Of a stretch of 64,000 bases of DNA, positions 36,004-49,500 are shown one piece after another (the first letter of the stretch is position 1; each line of letters opens with the position of its first letter). A program made the position numbers and the translations under genes. This stretch comes from Porpolomopsis calyptriformis. Taxonomy: Eukaryota; Basidiomycota; Agaricomycetes; Agaricales; Hygrophoraceae. Below the pieces are notes generated by a model. It was given only the letters and a program-made list of their open reading frames with translations, was not told where the DNA came from and did not search any database. The stretch is taken from NCBI GenBank assembly GCA_951640195.1, contig OX621173.1, positions 1,591,780-1,655,779 of the forward strand. Direction: 5' to 3'.

Positions 36004-39000
36004 ATGACCGTCGACCCCATGCGCCTCACAGACCACAGAAAGACTACTCGTTCGACAAGAGCAGCGGGAAAATCGAAATTGGCCCTTGTGTCTCCCGACG
36101 AACTAGCTGATCAACTCGCGACTACTCTTAAGATCTCCAAGGGAAAGGGTAAAGCTGCTGTCTCTGATGAAGACCGCCGCCTAGCGGCCATGCGTTCTGT
36201 GAACTTGGCATCACAAAGCATTTCTGCTGTTGTTCAATCAGGTTGGAAGTTGAAAACTGGTGGTGGACCAATTAGCAGAATAGCATCAACCCAACGAAGC
36301 GTCAATGCATCGGCTACATCCATTTCGAAGTGTTTACAAGATTTGAGGGAAATATGTCCAGGTGATGCTGATGTGGAACGGGCAGCGATAAGCGTCGTGG
36401 GCAAGTTGATTGTCGTTGAAATGGTACGCCACGCCCATTCCCTCTGGAACTTTGCCAAGCTAAGTTAAAAAACTAGTTCGATGTCGCGCTGTCGGAACTT
36501 TCTAATATGCGTCGTCATCTCTGCTCTCTTTACCATCCCTCACCTTCGTTAAAACCAAATTCCTCGCGAAGGAAACCAACAGCCATCGATAGTCTCTATT
36601 TACTATCACTCCCCATTCCTCCACCCGGTTTATCCATTGACTCTACTATACTAACCCTTTTATCGTTATATCTCCTCCATGCTATCACATCCCTTTCGCA
36701 TTGCATATTCTCCGCCATCAAATCGAAACCCGGTGTTCCAGCCTCCGAACTCTTCTCAAAGGCACTTATCGAGACATCCAGCCTTCTCAAATGGATTCCA
36801 TTCCTATCACCTCTCAAAACTACACACAAAGACTCCATGTTGACCAGTGTCTACACTACCTTGTCAAAATTGTCGATCCCAGCCACTTACCCCCAGTCGG
36901 CGACGCATCTTTTTAGGATCCGGATTTATGCACTTTCATGCCTATTACACGCAAGCGCTGGGACCGTCGAACGTGATAAATTCTGGTACCAGGCCACGAA
37001 ATTTGCTACGACCTTAGTCAACAGTGTACCATCCGACAAAACTGCAAGGGACAATGTTACGCAAACTATACTCTTCAGTTTCTCCGACTTGGTTATTACT
37101 GCTGAAAGAAGGGAGGACGAGAGTACATTTATGGGAGGCGGGGGCTTCGCGGGCTTCTGCGAATATTGGACGAAGCTCGCAAAACGAGTGGGTCAAACCT
37201 GCCAATACACTATTCATTTCCCACTCATGTGTCATCAGGTTGAGGATATAGGTGCTCTTAACCAAATCTCAAAATTGATGCGGTCCGCATCGATTCCCCC
37301 ATCTGTTATCGTAGAGGTTGCTGGTGAGACAGCCGTGTCACAAAAGAAAGAATTTGTTGTACAGGAAGGTGCCAAGTTGTGCATAATCTTTGCACAGACG
37401 ACGACCCTCCTCGATCAATTCAGTTCTCAACCCGACTCTCGCATTGGTATGTCTGTCTCCTATGGCCACTCAGCGGGCGAACAACCATTTACGGGGCCAC
37501 CAAATGCAGAGTAAAGTCATTCTCAACATGCCAAGCTGCGTACCTTGTTGCAAAGCTGACTCGTTGGGAATGATTTTCGGGTGCCCCTCGTTAGTCGTTG
37601 CACGCAATGGACAACATTACTGATGTCGATGATCTAGGTGATTTGGAGATACTTGTCGGAGAGGCGATTTCGTTAACTCGGGACTCTCTTCCACTGGTGT
37701 TTCGCCATCAAGGTGCGAGTGCTGAAGACGTCGAAGCTGCCCAGCGAACGGCAGATAAAGTGGAGAGGGCTTTGGAACGAATGAGAAGGGCTACTGTGAA
37801 AGTTGTTGAGGCCAAACTTTCGACTTCTGCCACGAGAAGCGATGGAGATTGTCTCAAGTTGCTTCTTATAGCAATAGTGGATGCTTTAAAGGACGAACTG
37901 ACTGTAGTGAGTGTATCTCGTCAATCCCCAACTTCAATTGGATTAATGCTAATAATCTTGTTCTGCAGAAGCCCAATACCAACATACTAACACAAGCGTT
38001 GGATACTCTTTTTGTGTTATCACGGACCTTGTTGGACGTGAAGAGTTTCCAGACATATGGACCGGCCTACGACTTTTTGGCACAGGCAGTGACTCTTCTC
38101 GATCTTGACAACACAGCTGCAGTGGCATCGGACCAGCCAAGCAATCGGGCTACTTTCGTTCGCTGTGTCTCGGGTGCTTTCTATAATCTCGGGACTTCGT
38201 TATATCAGGAAGAGCGGTTTGGCCCTGCCGTACGATTTTTGAAAGAGGGTTGCAATCTTGGTGAGAAGGCATTGCATATGTATCGGAAAGGACCCAACGT
38301 AGCGGCTGAGCGGAAACAAGCATGGGTGGGCTTTGAACAACAATTGTATCGTTGGTGGGAGCTGCTTGGGGTGTGTTACATCAAGATGGGGGATCGCAAG
38401 GTTCGTGTGATTTATTGCATCTGTTCTGATAAACGTTCATGTCCCTATAGCTCGCATTCTCGTCGTTTACCCAATCGGTCAAGACGTTCCCTTCGTCCGA
38501 ATTTACGGAACAGACTCTAATGGGAGGTCCCGGTGCTGTGTTCAACGCATCAACTGGTCTGAAGCAACTAGGGGCTATTATTGATAAGCTCACATACCTT
38601 GGTTCGTGTGAACTTTTACTGGATCCCATTTGTATCTCCTTGAAAACCACGGGGGAGGCTTGCTCGGATGCCATCACTGGTATCCTACTCGAACGACAGC
38701 TTGATAGCTTGAAAGGGTTTATTCGGAAAGAAGGTGTTCGTCTGGTAGGTACGCAACTACTGGCGGATGCGAAGGACGTTTATAGAGAGCATGACATGCC
38801 CGTGAGGAGGGCAAGGATCCTCATCAGGTCTCTGGACCTCGAATATCACACAGGATCGCAGGGCGAAGTTGGGCTAGAATGTCAAGAGGATATTGCCAGG
38901 GAAGCCGAGGAGTTACTCACACGCGCGGTGAGTCCTCTGGTTCAGGATGGTCAATTGATCTTCTCATATTTACGATCCTGTGTAGAACCTTGGGCAAGAC

Positions 39001-42000
39001 AGCAGCCTTGCACCGTTTTGTTCACAGCACCGTGCTTTGGTACATCTTTGGCTTGCATTACATGCACACCGTCAGAAGGATAGTAAATCAAGCACGACGG
39101 TGGCATACCACGCCGAAGAGGCTTGCAAATTTCTCCAGCATGTCATTTCCATTGCCTCTGATCAGGAAACGACCCTCAACCCAAGAAAGTCGACATCAAA
39201 GCATAGAGTGGTTGGGAAAAAAGGGACTGCCAAGTCATCTACCGTTCGCCGCGCTGCGAGCGTAAAGAAACCGCCAATAGCTGCCAAGCGGCCACCAGAG
39301 ACACCAAAGCAACGCAAAGGTCAGTCTGGTCGCGGCTTTTTGGCGTCGTGCTGATTATCGTATCAAGCCTTAGAGTCCCTTGATGTTACCCCTCCTAGAA
39401 AATCTTCGGAAGTGAAAAAATCCTTAGTGGTGCTCGAGGACTTTGAAAGACTTCTTGGGCTTCTTCGTACGTCCCCTCTATTATTTGTCTGGTATCCTCG
39501 AGTTCAGTTTATCTGATATTTTCTGGCTGTAGAGACTGTCGCAACTTTATTAGGGTTGGTAGGCTGTGTCCTTTCAAGAATCCGCATCCTCGAAACGATA
39601 CGGCAGCTGTGCGAATGGCACACGGGAGGTTTTTATGATGGTGAGCAGTAGCGTTCAAGGTTAAGATCGCGGTTTCGTATTGATAGTATTTACCAAGGCT
39701 ACCTTGATGCATCAATCGAACTTGCCTATGAGTATACGAGGCTAGGGAAGATTAAGAAGGCGGGCTCCATTTTTACCCAGGCGGTCAACACGCGCAGCGG
39801 ACAAGCGTCAAATGAAGTCCGCGTCCGGTTCTTCCTCCGCAAAGCAGAGTATTTAGCCCTACATGAGAGCATATCTCGGAGGTAAACCCGAGTTGGGCTT
39901 ATTAAATGCAGTCCTCAATCATTGAAAATGTTTTCTTTAGTTCCAGTGTTTACTGCGAAGCATTGGGACTGTCGAACACAATGGTCGACGAAGAAAAGAG
40001 AACGCTTACTTCTCAACGAGTGCGGACGCATGTCACTCATCTAGCGAGAGCCGCTATGGCTTCTCGTGTGTTTGCCATCATCCAGATCTCCAAGGTCGGT
40101 GTACTCCATTTGTCTTCATAAAAACCCATTACCCAGTATACCAATAGGATGATGTTGCTAGTGCTCTCGAGGGCATGCTTCAGTCATTTCGGCTCTGGAA
40201 CCGTGCCGCGGATGCACTTGCTCGACTAAACTCTCATACCCAACCCGCGAAACCTGCCAGTGAATCGAATCCCTTTGAAGTCGGCAGTACGAAAGATTCA
40301 GAACATTCAGAATCCTCAAGATCGGAACAACCTCTTCCATACAAAACCTCTATGGTTCATCTCCCCCTAGACAGTTTAGAGTTGCGGGTCGCTCAAGGAT
40401 TGCTGGATACATTATTTACCCTATGCGACGCATACTTCGCAAGAGGTTCAGCACGAGAAGCGGAATTCTTTGCACAGCAGGCCCATGACTTTGCGGAGTC
40501 ACTGAACGCTTTAGCACTGGTAGGTCGGGCTCTGGCACGAAAGGGAGAGGTGCACCTCCATCAAGGACAGCTTCAGGAGGGGAGTGGAAGCATCAAGGAG
40601 GCTTCTCGCATGCTGCAGGGTACCCCTAGCACTGATGGTGCTGATGTCCGGCGCTTGCAAGGCGATTACAGCCAGTTATGTGCAGAGCATACATATGCTC
40701 TGGAGCGTTATACGGAAGCCACTGGCATGTTAGAAGAGTTGGATAGACACATGGGTGCCCTTGAGGATCCTCCGTTCCGGTAGGCATCTGGGGACGATCA
40801 ACAAATAACCAAGCTAACATTACACGCAGCAAATCTCTCTCCACGGTAAATTCAACAACGGAGGTGCTTGTACCTGCTCTATTTGCCACCGTGCTGCGTG
40901 AACATAGTAAGAATTTCGCGTCTTCACCCAGCACCCAGCTTTGAACAACAGAAATAGTCTGGCTCCTTCGTGACGATAGCGGACACCATCGCCAAACGCT
41001 ACTCAACAGACTCTTGTCTTTACCACCATCATCCCAAACCAAAGTAAGCCTTAAATCCATGTATTATTAAACGTGAAGTTACTCACCCCCAACTGCAGGC
41101 AGAGGAGACTGCGTTGATGGCAAAACTCACACTGCACGATGTCTACAGGCGTTTCAACGCGGATATGTTCCTTAGTTCGTTGACTGAATCTCGTGGGTTA
41201 TATCAGATTTCCGATGCTCGCCATGTTTGACACTGAATCTCAGCGATCGCACTACCAATGGGGATGTCGGGGGAGAGGCTTCGTTCGTTGGTTCCCGTAA
41301 CGCAAGACATCCTTAACGCACTTGGCAACGCCGAGAAGCTGTTTTGGGCCGATCTAGGATTGATAGCCAAACGAGGGAAAGTGTCGCATGTCCGCGATGC
41401 TGTTGTCTCATTGGCTCTAATCCGAGCATTGCAGACCTCCCTTGGCAAAGCAGGGAAGGAGGGACCAGTTTTAGCGGTCAATCTACTAGGTTTGGTGTTT
41501 TATTGCTCAAGTCGTATCTAAGTCTCATGGTGTGTTGACCGACAGATGTATCCACTTCGATCACATTACGTCGCGACATGCTCGAAGCAATTCAAAATAA
41601 GTTTCCAGATTTCCAGACTTTCGATGATCTGCAATGGCCATTGATGACACCGAACGGATCCCCGCTGCCCCGACAGAAAAGCCGTAGGAATGCTAGGTTG
41701 GAGGCGCTGACACTATTTGACGATGAAAGTAGCCAGGACGACGTATTCCTGAGAGAATACTGGCAATCTATCAAGTTCAAATACAAATCGCAAGTTTTGG
41801 ATGCACCGAGCCTATCGACTTCGCATGTCGATAACCTCCCGGAAAACTGGACCGTTGTTACCATCAGTGTCAAGGAGGATAAGAGCACGATGTTCATTAC
41901 AAGGCAGCGGGCAACGACAGAACCGCTGATGTTTTGTCTACCCTTGAAGGGGCGTCGGGAAAACGATGAAGACGAACATTTAACGTTTGATGATGCGATG

Positions 42001-43443
42001 AATGAATTTGGGGAGATCATCAGGCAGAGTGATGAAGGGACTCGGCAAGCAGTGAATGTGAGGAGTGATGATCCGCAGGCTAGATCTGCGTGGTGGGCTG
42101 AGCGACGTGGGCTGGATAAACGCCTGAAAGAATTACTCGAGAATATCGAATTTTGTTGGCTTGGTGCCTTCAAGGTGAGTCCCAAGCGATAGAGAGGCAG
42201 TATTTCTAACAAATATGCACTTCAGACCATTCTCAGCCCGCCAATGAACACGCCACCCGAAGCTCTTGGGAACTTGAGAGCACACCTGGACAAAATCTTC
42301 CAGAGGGGTCTACGATCGCAAGAGAAGAAGCAGAAAACTCGGGTCCGGCTAAATGATACCCTTCTCGAATGCTTCTCAAGCCTCTCGCCGAAATGCCGGG
42401 ACGAGGAGCTGGAAGACCTGGTCTACTTTATACTGGACTTGTATCAGTTCCACGGGATCGCGGTGGCGATAGCAGAAGTCGACGTTGATCAGGTAGCTGT
42501 CGATGTGCGGACTGCATTAGAAGAGCATGCTGCGAAAACAAAGGGGAAAGTCGTACCGGAGAAGGACAGCCATATGTTTTTGGTGCTGGACAAGAACGTG
42601 CAAGGGATTCCATGGGAGTCGATACCGATCTTACGAGGGAGAAGTGTCAGTCGTATTCCGAGCTTGGAGTTTCTGCTTGATCGTATAGATTTTGCGAGAC
42701 GGCGCAAGGGGCTCGAGGTGCATGGTGTTGCAGAGGGTGGTGATACAGTGACGGTGGACCGAGCGGTTGTAGACCCGCGCAAGACGTACTATGTGCTAAA
42801 CCCTAGTGGAGACTTGGGAAGGACAGAGGGCCGGTTTGCATCTTGGCTGAAGGATATGCACAAAGTTGGGTGGAAGGGGGTTGTAGGACGACCGCCAAGT
42901 GAACAGGAATTCCTTAACGCCCTTTGTCAGGAAGACTTGTTGATGTGAGTGGTTTGGCCGTTGAAGCCTGGAGTATTCATCGAATTTTGCCTTAGATACT
43001 TTGGTCACGGTGGCGGAGAACAGTACGTTCGCTCGCACAAAGTACGGAGCCTTCCTCGGTGTGCGGCAACCATGTTATGGGGCTGCTCCTCCGGCGCGCT
43101 CAGAGAGATGGGAGATTTTGACCGGGTTGGCACACCACATCATTATATGTTGGCTGGCTGGTGAGCATTTATCTTCAGTTGTTGCTTTACGAGGTTGACT
43201 GGTGGAGGAAATAGCCCCACTCTCGTGGCAAACATATGGGACGTAACAGATCGGGATATTGACAAGTTTGCGCAGTCTGTGTTTGACAAGCTGCACCTGA
43301 CGGCGAGTGATATCGCGGAAAGGGGCGAATCTCGGGAGAGATGTTCTGTGGTAGAAGCGGTGGCAGGATCGAGAGAGTGCTGTAAACTAAAGTATCTAAC
43401 GGGAGCTGCAGCAGTCGTTTATGGTATTCCGTTTTATTTGTAG
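36004..43443 (+). CDS. ESP1: separase (Esp1), cohesin-cleaving protease
   Basis: A large helical N-terminal region of about 1,600 residues is followed by the C-terminal caspase-like (clan CD) protease. The latter shows DSHMFLVLDKNVQGIPWESI, PSLEFLLDRIDF and YYVLNPSGDLGRTEGRF. The catalytic His is in YFGHGGGEQY, after an intron at 42948-42997. The catalytic Cys is in ATMLWGCSSGALREMGDFD. PTLVANIWDVTDRDIDKF follows after the last intron. It cleaves cohesin Scc1/Rad21 at anaphase onset and is held by securin. Total is about 2,100 residues, usual for fungal separases. The start MTVDPMRLTDHRKTTRSTRA is the first ATG in frame. Confidence 0.94.
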
Positions 43444-43650
43444 TGATCGTATGTTTAGATTTCTCGGAAGCGGAATAGGAGCACGTGTGCGATCTAACAA
43501 ACACGACCAAACCGAACCGGACATAAATCGCATCGCAACGACCAGCTGCTTTCCTGTACTCGTCTTCCCTCCTCTCCATCATCATCATCGCCTTTACCCT
43601 ACTATACGCTTATTTGGTCCCTTTTCAGCCTCTCGTTCTTTCTCGCTTCG

Positions 43651-46164
43651 ATGGCCAACATATCAGTCATCGCCCCTCCCTTTTACCGAACACCCTCTCC
43701 TGCGTCCAGCTCGCAAAGGCAGAGCCTTGTTTCCTCATCAGCAGCCTCTTTCCATACCGCGAAATCAAACCATTTGACTGAGCATTCACGCAACTCTCTT
43801 TCGCACTCTTCCTCACGTTCCTCATCAGTCAATACGATGGCGGCAGGCCCAACCCATCCTGACCCTGAGAACATGAACACGATTCAAACACTTGGTATTC
43901 ACACTCAGGAGGTGCATATAGTACAAGTGACTGGAGATGCAGTCCATATAGCGCCGGCGTCTGTTGCAGATTCCTTCCTCCACACTCTGGGCAAATCACT
44001 GGCACAGGTGGGCGACCAGAGTCCGCATGTCGGGCCACCGCCCCCTTCCCCACCAGCAAGCGTAGATCGTGTTGAACGAGAAGACTATCTCCCTTCGGAG
44101 GCCCCCCCAAAGCTGGTGACATCACTATCTGATACTGGGCTGCCTACGATTAACTCCCTCCGCGAACGACAGCCATCCACATGCTCCCGTGATATTCGCT
44201 TTGCCTCAAGAGCTGGCCCGTCCAATGAACTCGGGCGCCTACCCTCGCTTGATACGAGAGTTTCTATCTCGGCATCGATAGGCAGTATCTCCACAGCTCG
44301 TGCCCCGAAAACTTCTCTTCAATCAGACGAGTCGTGTGCTCCACATTTTTCTGACACGTCCTGCACGGAGGCTTCAGGTTCAAGGCTGTCCAAAGCCGGA
44401 CATCAACTCGCAGATGGTTTCCTGCAACCCCCATCACCTTATCGCCCCTTCCGCCGTTACACCACGGGTTCAAGCCCAAAGACACCACCACCCATGCACC
44501 GTCACGGCATGGGGGGTTCTCAACCATTCCCTTACGATGCAGGCGACGAAGACGGCGAGCTCGCGAATGACATTCAGCTCCACGCCGAGCAGATTCGACG
44601 AGAAAGGATGTCGAAACGAGCCAAAGCCCAACAAGAGGCCGAGGCGGCGCTTACTAGAAAACCAACTCAGAAGGAAGAAGCGCATACCAACGTGCCTCTG
44701 GGAAATCTCATTGGAGAGGACCATGTTAACTACATCCTCATGTACAACATGCTGACCGGAATCCGCATTGGCGTAAGTTTACCCCTATTTTGTGGAACCC
44801 CTTTACTGAATTTTCGCCATCCAGGTTTCTCGGTGTCAGGCCAAAATAAAACGACCCCTCAAGGACGAGGATTTCACGGCACGTCATAAATTCTCTTTTG
44901 ACATGTCAGCCACCTTGTTTCTATCCTTCCCTCTTGATTACTAAATCTTCTACCAGCATTGGCAACGAGCTTACACCTTCTGCGAAATATGATTTCAAAT
45001 TCAAAGATTACGCACCCTGGGTTTTCCGCGAACTGCGGGAAGACCACTTTCAACTAGATCCAGCGGATTACCTTCTATCATTGACCGCTCAGTACATTCT
45101 TTCCGAACTGGGCTCTCCCGGCAAATCGGGGTCATTTTTCTATTTCTCTCGCGACTACCGTTTCATCATAAAAACAATCCGTCATTCCGAACATAAGTTT
45201 CTCTTGTCCATACTGAAGGACTATCATGAACACGTGAAGAACAATCCACATACTCTTCTCTCCCGGTTCTACGGACTTCACCGTGTCAAGCTTCCCCACG
45301 GGCGCAAGATTCACTTTGTCATCATGAATAATCTGTTTCCCCCTCACAAAGATATCCACGAGACTTACGATCTGAAGGGTAGCACGGTGGGGCGAGAGGA
45401 AAAAGATACCGATAACCCGCGAGCTGTCTTGAAGGATCTAAATTGGATCAATCGGGACAAGATGTTCGAGTTGGGACCGGAGAAACGGGCCCTTTTGACG
45501 GAGCAGTTGAGACGAGACGCGGAACTGTTGCGAAACATTAACGTCATGGACTACAGCCTTCTTGTCGGGATTCACAACATGCGGAGAGGCAATCGCGATA
45601 ACGTGCGGAAGAACACGTTGAAAGTATTCTCGGTATGTAATCGACTTCCTCGCGTCGGTTTACCACTTCCGCTGACGTGATTGGCATTTTTTCCCCCCAG
45701 CCTGACATAGGCCCCAAGCGACGGAAGGGCAACCAGTGGAGGGAGGCCATCGCTGTAAGACGGGCGATGCGAGAGTCAGATCCGAAGCAGTTGGGGCAAG
45801 GAACGATCCGTTTGCCAGAGTCAGATACCGGCGATCGACAGCAATTCATCTTCTACCAAGATGAAAGCGGCCTTCGTGCAACCGACGAAGGGAATGAACC
45901 GATGGACACTATCTATTACCTCGGCATCATTGACGTTCTCACACCATATTCGGGGCTCAAGAAGCTCGAGCATTTTTGGAAAGGTCTCAGGGCAGACCGG
46001 GTAAGTCATGTTTGTGATGGTGTCGGTTACATGATTCTAACTGCTCTGTCCTTCAGCATAAAATTAGTCCCGTCCCTCCTCATGAATACGCCGATCGCTT
46101 CTTCGCGTTCATGAAGTCTGTCATGCGAGGTGGCGGTGGTGGGGGGCGATTCAAATCAGAATAG
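43651..46164 (+). CDS. MSS4: phosphatidylinositol-4-phosphate 5-kinase (Mss4/Its3)
   Basis: A Ser/Pro-rich N-terminal half of about 300 residues precedes the PIP kinase domain: [40 protein letters not shown], the glycine-loop-like [12 protein letters not shown] with the lysine of [31 protein letters not shown], catalytic [10 protein letters not shown] and the IID motif in [11 protein letters not shown]. The tail [19 protein letters not shown] is the usual C-terminal motif. It makes PI(4,5)P2 at the plasma membrane for actin and endocytosis control. Introns at about 44773-44824, 44904-44956, 45633-45701 and 46000-46057. About 770 residues. Confidence 0.95.
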
Positions 46165-46520
46165 ACAAGCGCATCACTTATTCATCCTCCTCTTTTTTCT
46201 TTTTTTTTTCACAAGGACTCCCCATCGGTAACTCAAGCATCATGTATCGGTTATCTTCCACTCCCTCGATTTATATCAATATCAGCCATTATGACGTTGA
46301 TCATCACCCTCCCTCAGACATTCCCTCGTCGCCTTCGATTTCGTCTTGGATTGGCCCATTGCCGCCAATATTACATTTGTTACAAGGTAGTACTATACAG
46401 CTAGAGATAATGATTTCAACTGAATTACTCATCCGAGTCTTCATGTTGGGCCTGAGCTTTTCTTCGGTCTACAAGGATGAATCAGTCTTGGGCAACATGT
46501 TTGAGTCAAAGAGTCGAGCA
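46165..46520. other. convergent 3' ends of MSS4 and condensin gene
   Basis: 356 bp with a T/C-rich tract at 46190-46212. No gene recognised. Confidence 0.5.
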
Positions 46521-49500
46521 TTACTTACTCCGCCGTGAAGCTTTTTTCTTGGCGGCAGCCTTCTTTCCTTCCACTCTCTTTTCCAGAGCTTGGTCTTCCT
46601 CACCCTGCAACTTGTGCTCTTCGAGGATCTAGAAACGGTGTCGATTCAGGTGGACTCAACACTAACATGAGTAACATTTGACTCCCTCACCTGTTCAAAT
46701 TCATTGAGCTCCGAGTCGGGCTTATTCGACGATTTATTTGCGCGAGCCTGTAATCAAAACATTTATGAATCACTTGTCTTCATTAAAAAAGAAATGGGTG
46801 TTAGGAATACGGTACCTTGGCTAGAATTTCTGTGAAGCGATCGAACACCGTTTTCTCGTGCAATTTGTCGCGATAGAATTGCAAGCCTTCGATGAGCTTC
46901 TTGACGGAGCGATCGGACTTGAAAGGAAGTAGTGACAGACAGAAAGCAACATCCCTCCACTTTCGAGGATCCTCTGACGAATGGAACCGCTGGCATAGCT
47001 TGTCTACTATGTTTTCGGCTTGTTTTTCCTACGAGGAGAGGAAATAATGCGATCGGAATACGCATCTAGAACGGAGGATCATTCAAAACGCACCTTTTCG
47101 ATGAACGAAAAGATATATCTCATAGTACTTTGGAAAGTCTCTTCATCAACCGCGTGGTCTCCAGTCGACAAATGACTGATGACTGAAAGGGGGGGGACGA
47201 TGAATACGCAGAAAACGAGATGAACAGGACTAACCGTCAGGTAGGTTGTTATAAATCGCATTCTCCTTCGTGGACAGCTCGGTGAAGAAAAGCTTTGCAA
47301 GATCCGCAATACGCGGTTCCGCATCCTCGAGGCACTTGGCCATTTCCCCCAGTTGGCCTTTCACCTTGATCATTCCGTTCAGAATCAGGTGCGTGAGCAC
47401 CATGAGAGTGTTCTTCTTGACCACTAGATCTTCATCCGACAGCCCTTTATAAAGCTCGTTACTGTTTTCGTCCACGATGTTGCTGAACGAGACCGCGACA
47501 TCGCCTAGGGCGATCACAATATTGCTGCGAATATTCGCGTCCTTGGACGTTTCGAGGATCTTAAACAGCAACCGGTGGTGTTGGTCGCAAAATTGTGAGC
47601 TCACGCAGAGGAACTTGCTAAACGACAAGGTGGCCGCAGCTCGCAGCGTCCGGTTCTAGAGAAGGCCAAAAAAAAAAAAAAAAAAAAGGTGAAGAGACTC
47701 TCCAAATGGTGCAAGTTGAACTTGCCTTAAACTTGTGTGGACTTCCGCAAATGTGGACCAGCATCGGCCCATACACCGCCAGAAGGGACTCGGGACCATA
47801 GAGCAACTCGGTCTCGCGAACGCCGGCCATGCGGTCTCCGATCTCATCCTCTGCGTTGCCGGCAACTTGGTCGAGTTCCTCTCCGTCCTTAGACCCGCGC
47901 GTAAGACCACCAGCACCGGCCGCCAATTTGTCCGCTTTTGAAAGCAATGATCAGATCGTAAATCTGAAGAGGACATTATCTTCCATACATACCGGCCTGC
48001 TTCTCGTCCTTCTGCCTCTTCCACTCCCTTTCCACGAGTTCCAGGAAGACGATGTGTTTGATAGCGACATGGCCCACAACGAACAAAAGTTGGCTCAGTT
48101 CAAATGCATCACCAGTGTCCTTCTCATCCTGGTCTTCCTGATTCACTTCCTGTGCAGTATCACTGTCAACCTGCTGATCAAAGGAACCATCCTGATCCAT
48201 AGCATCTGGATCTTGAGTCGGTTCCTTTTCGCCTTTCGCCTTTGGCTTCCGGCTGAACGCTCTCATCGTCAGTTTCCTGATTAGATCGTTGCACAGTGTA
48301 TCAGGATGTTCCCCAAGGGCGTATATGGTATTGATAGCCTGCTCTGCCATCCCAAACCACTCCTTCGAACGACAAGGGTGTTCTATCGCGTCTTGCAGCC
48401 TGCGGAAGATCGGATTGTCCATTTCCATTCGGAGATTTTTGTCGAGTAACGATCCTAAAGATGTGGTTCTCTGAGGTCGCCCATAGCACAGAGTTGACAT
48501 ATGATAGCACGTACCTTTGACCTTCTTGGCACTACCGTTCAACCGTTGCAACGCCACGCAAGTGTATCGCGCCAACGTAAAGTCCGCCTGAAATCATAAC
48601 AATCAATTTGGAAAAACCTTCCAATGGCGGGACCACGAAGAGAGTTTCACCTTGCCCAAAGGACCTAGTCCCACTTTCAATAGTGTGTCGACGCGATCAG
48701 TGACAACACTTCTCCGAGCCAACGCCAGCATTCCCAAGATGATGATGGCTCCCCTCCGTTGCGCCTTCGGTATTGGCTTGTCAGAGCCTTGCGGCAAGAC
48801 ATTAACTAGCTCTAGAGACTGAATAAACTGGCTCACTGTAAACCTGCCATAAGGTTGTGATAACATCCGAGTGTATTTGGCCGTCATCCATCAAAGAGCG
48901 TAGCATCTCTTCCAAACTCGTAAGTTCGGCAAGAGTGGCCTCATAAGTTAGACTGGAAAGCAAAGTCAAGAAGCAACTTGGATAGCATCAATTTGAACGC
49001 ACTCTATCATATTCTTTGCGATGCGGTTAACCTGTTGCTTGGGTTCTAGGTCGGGCAGAGGATCAAAGTATAAACTGCGATAACATTCCAGCAGTCTCGG
49101 GCGTATGCCTTTAAGTTCCTTCCCGTCTTCGGAAGTGGAATTGCTGTCTTTCGACCATATCAGATGCAGCATTTTCTTTATCCCTGTCTAAAAAAGTCAA
49201 TGCCGTTTAGTACAACTAGGACAGGTGTGCGCATGAGGTGTCACCTTGGCGCCATCAAACTGGTACTCGTACGCCACTCTGAAAAAATCCATCGCTTCTA
49301 GCACCTCGGCCTTGCTTGTCGATCCTAATAACTGGCCCATGACGTCCATGGATCCTTCTATAAGCCGGATGAAGTTCAATGCTTCTACGTAGTACTTCTT
49401 CCGTAGGCGCAAGTGAAGGAGTTGGTTACTCTCCAGAGCGGCAAGAGCCGCCTGCTCGTTGGTTAGTGCGGACATATCTAGTTCGGATTTGCGACGTGTC

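Noticed and set aside
47659..47680. A-rich homopolymer run as a possible poly(A) tail of a retroposed copy
   Set aside because: It lies within an intron of the condensin gene with no retrocopy sequence or target-site duplication beside it.
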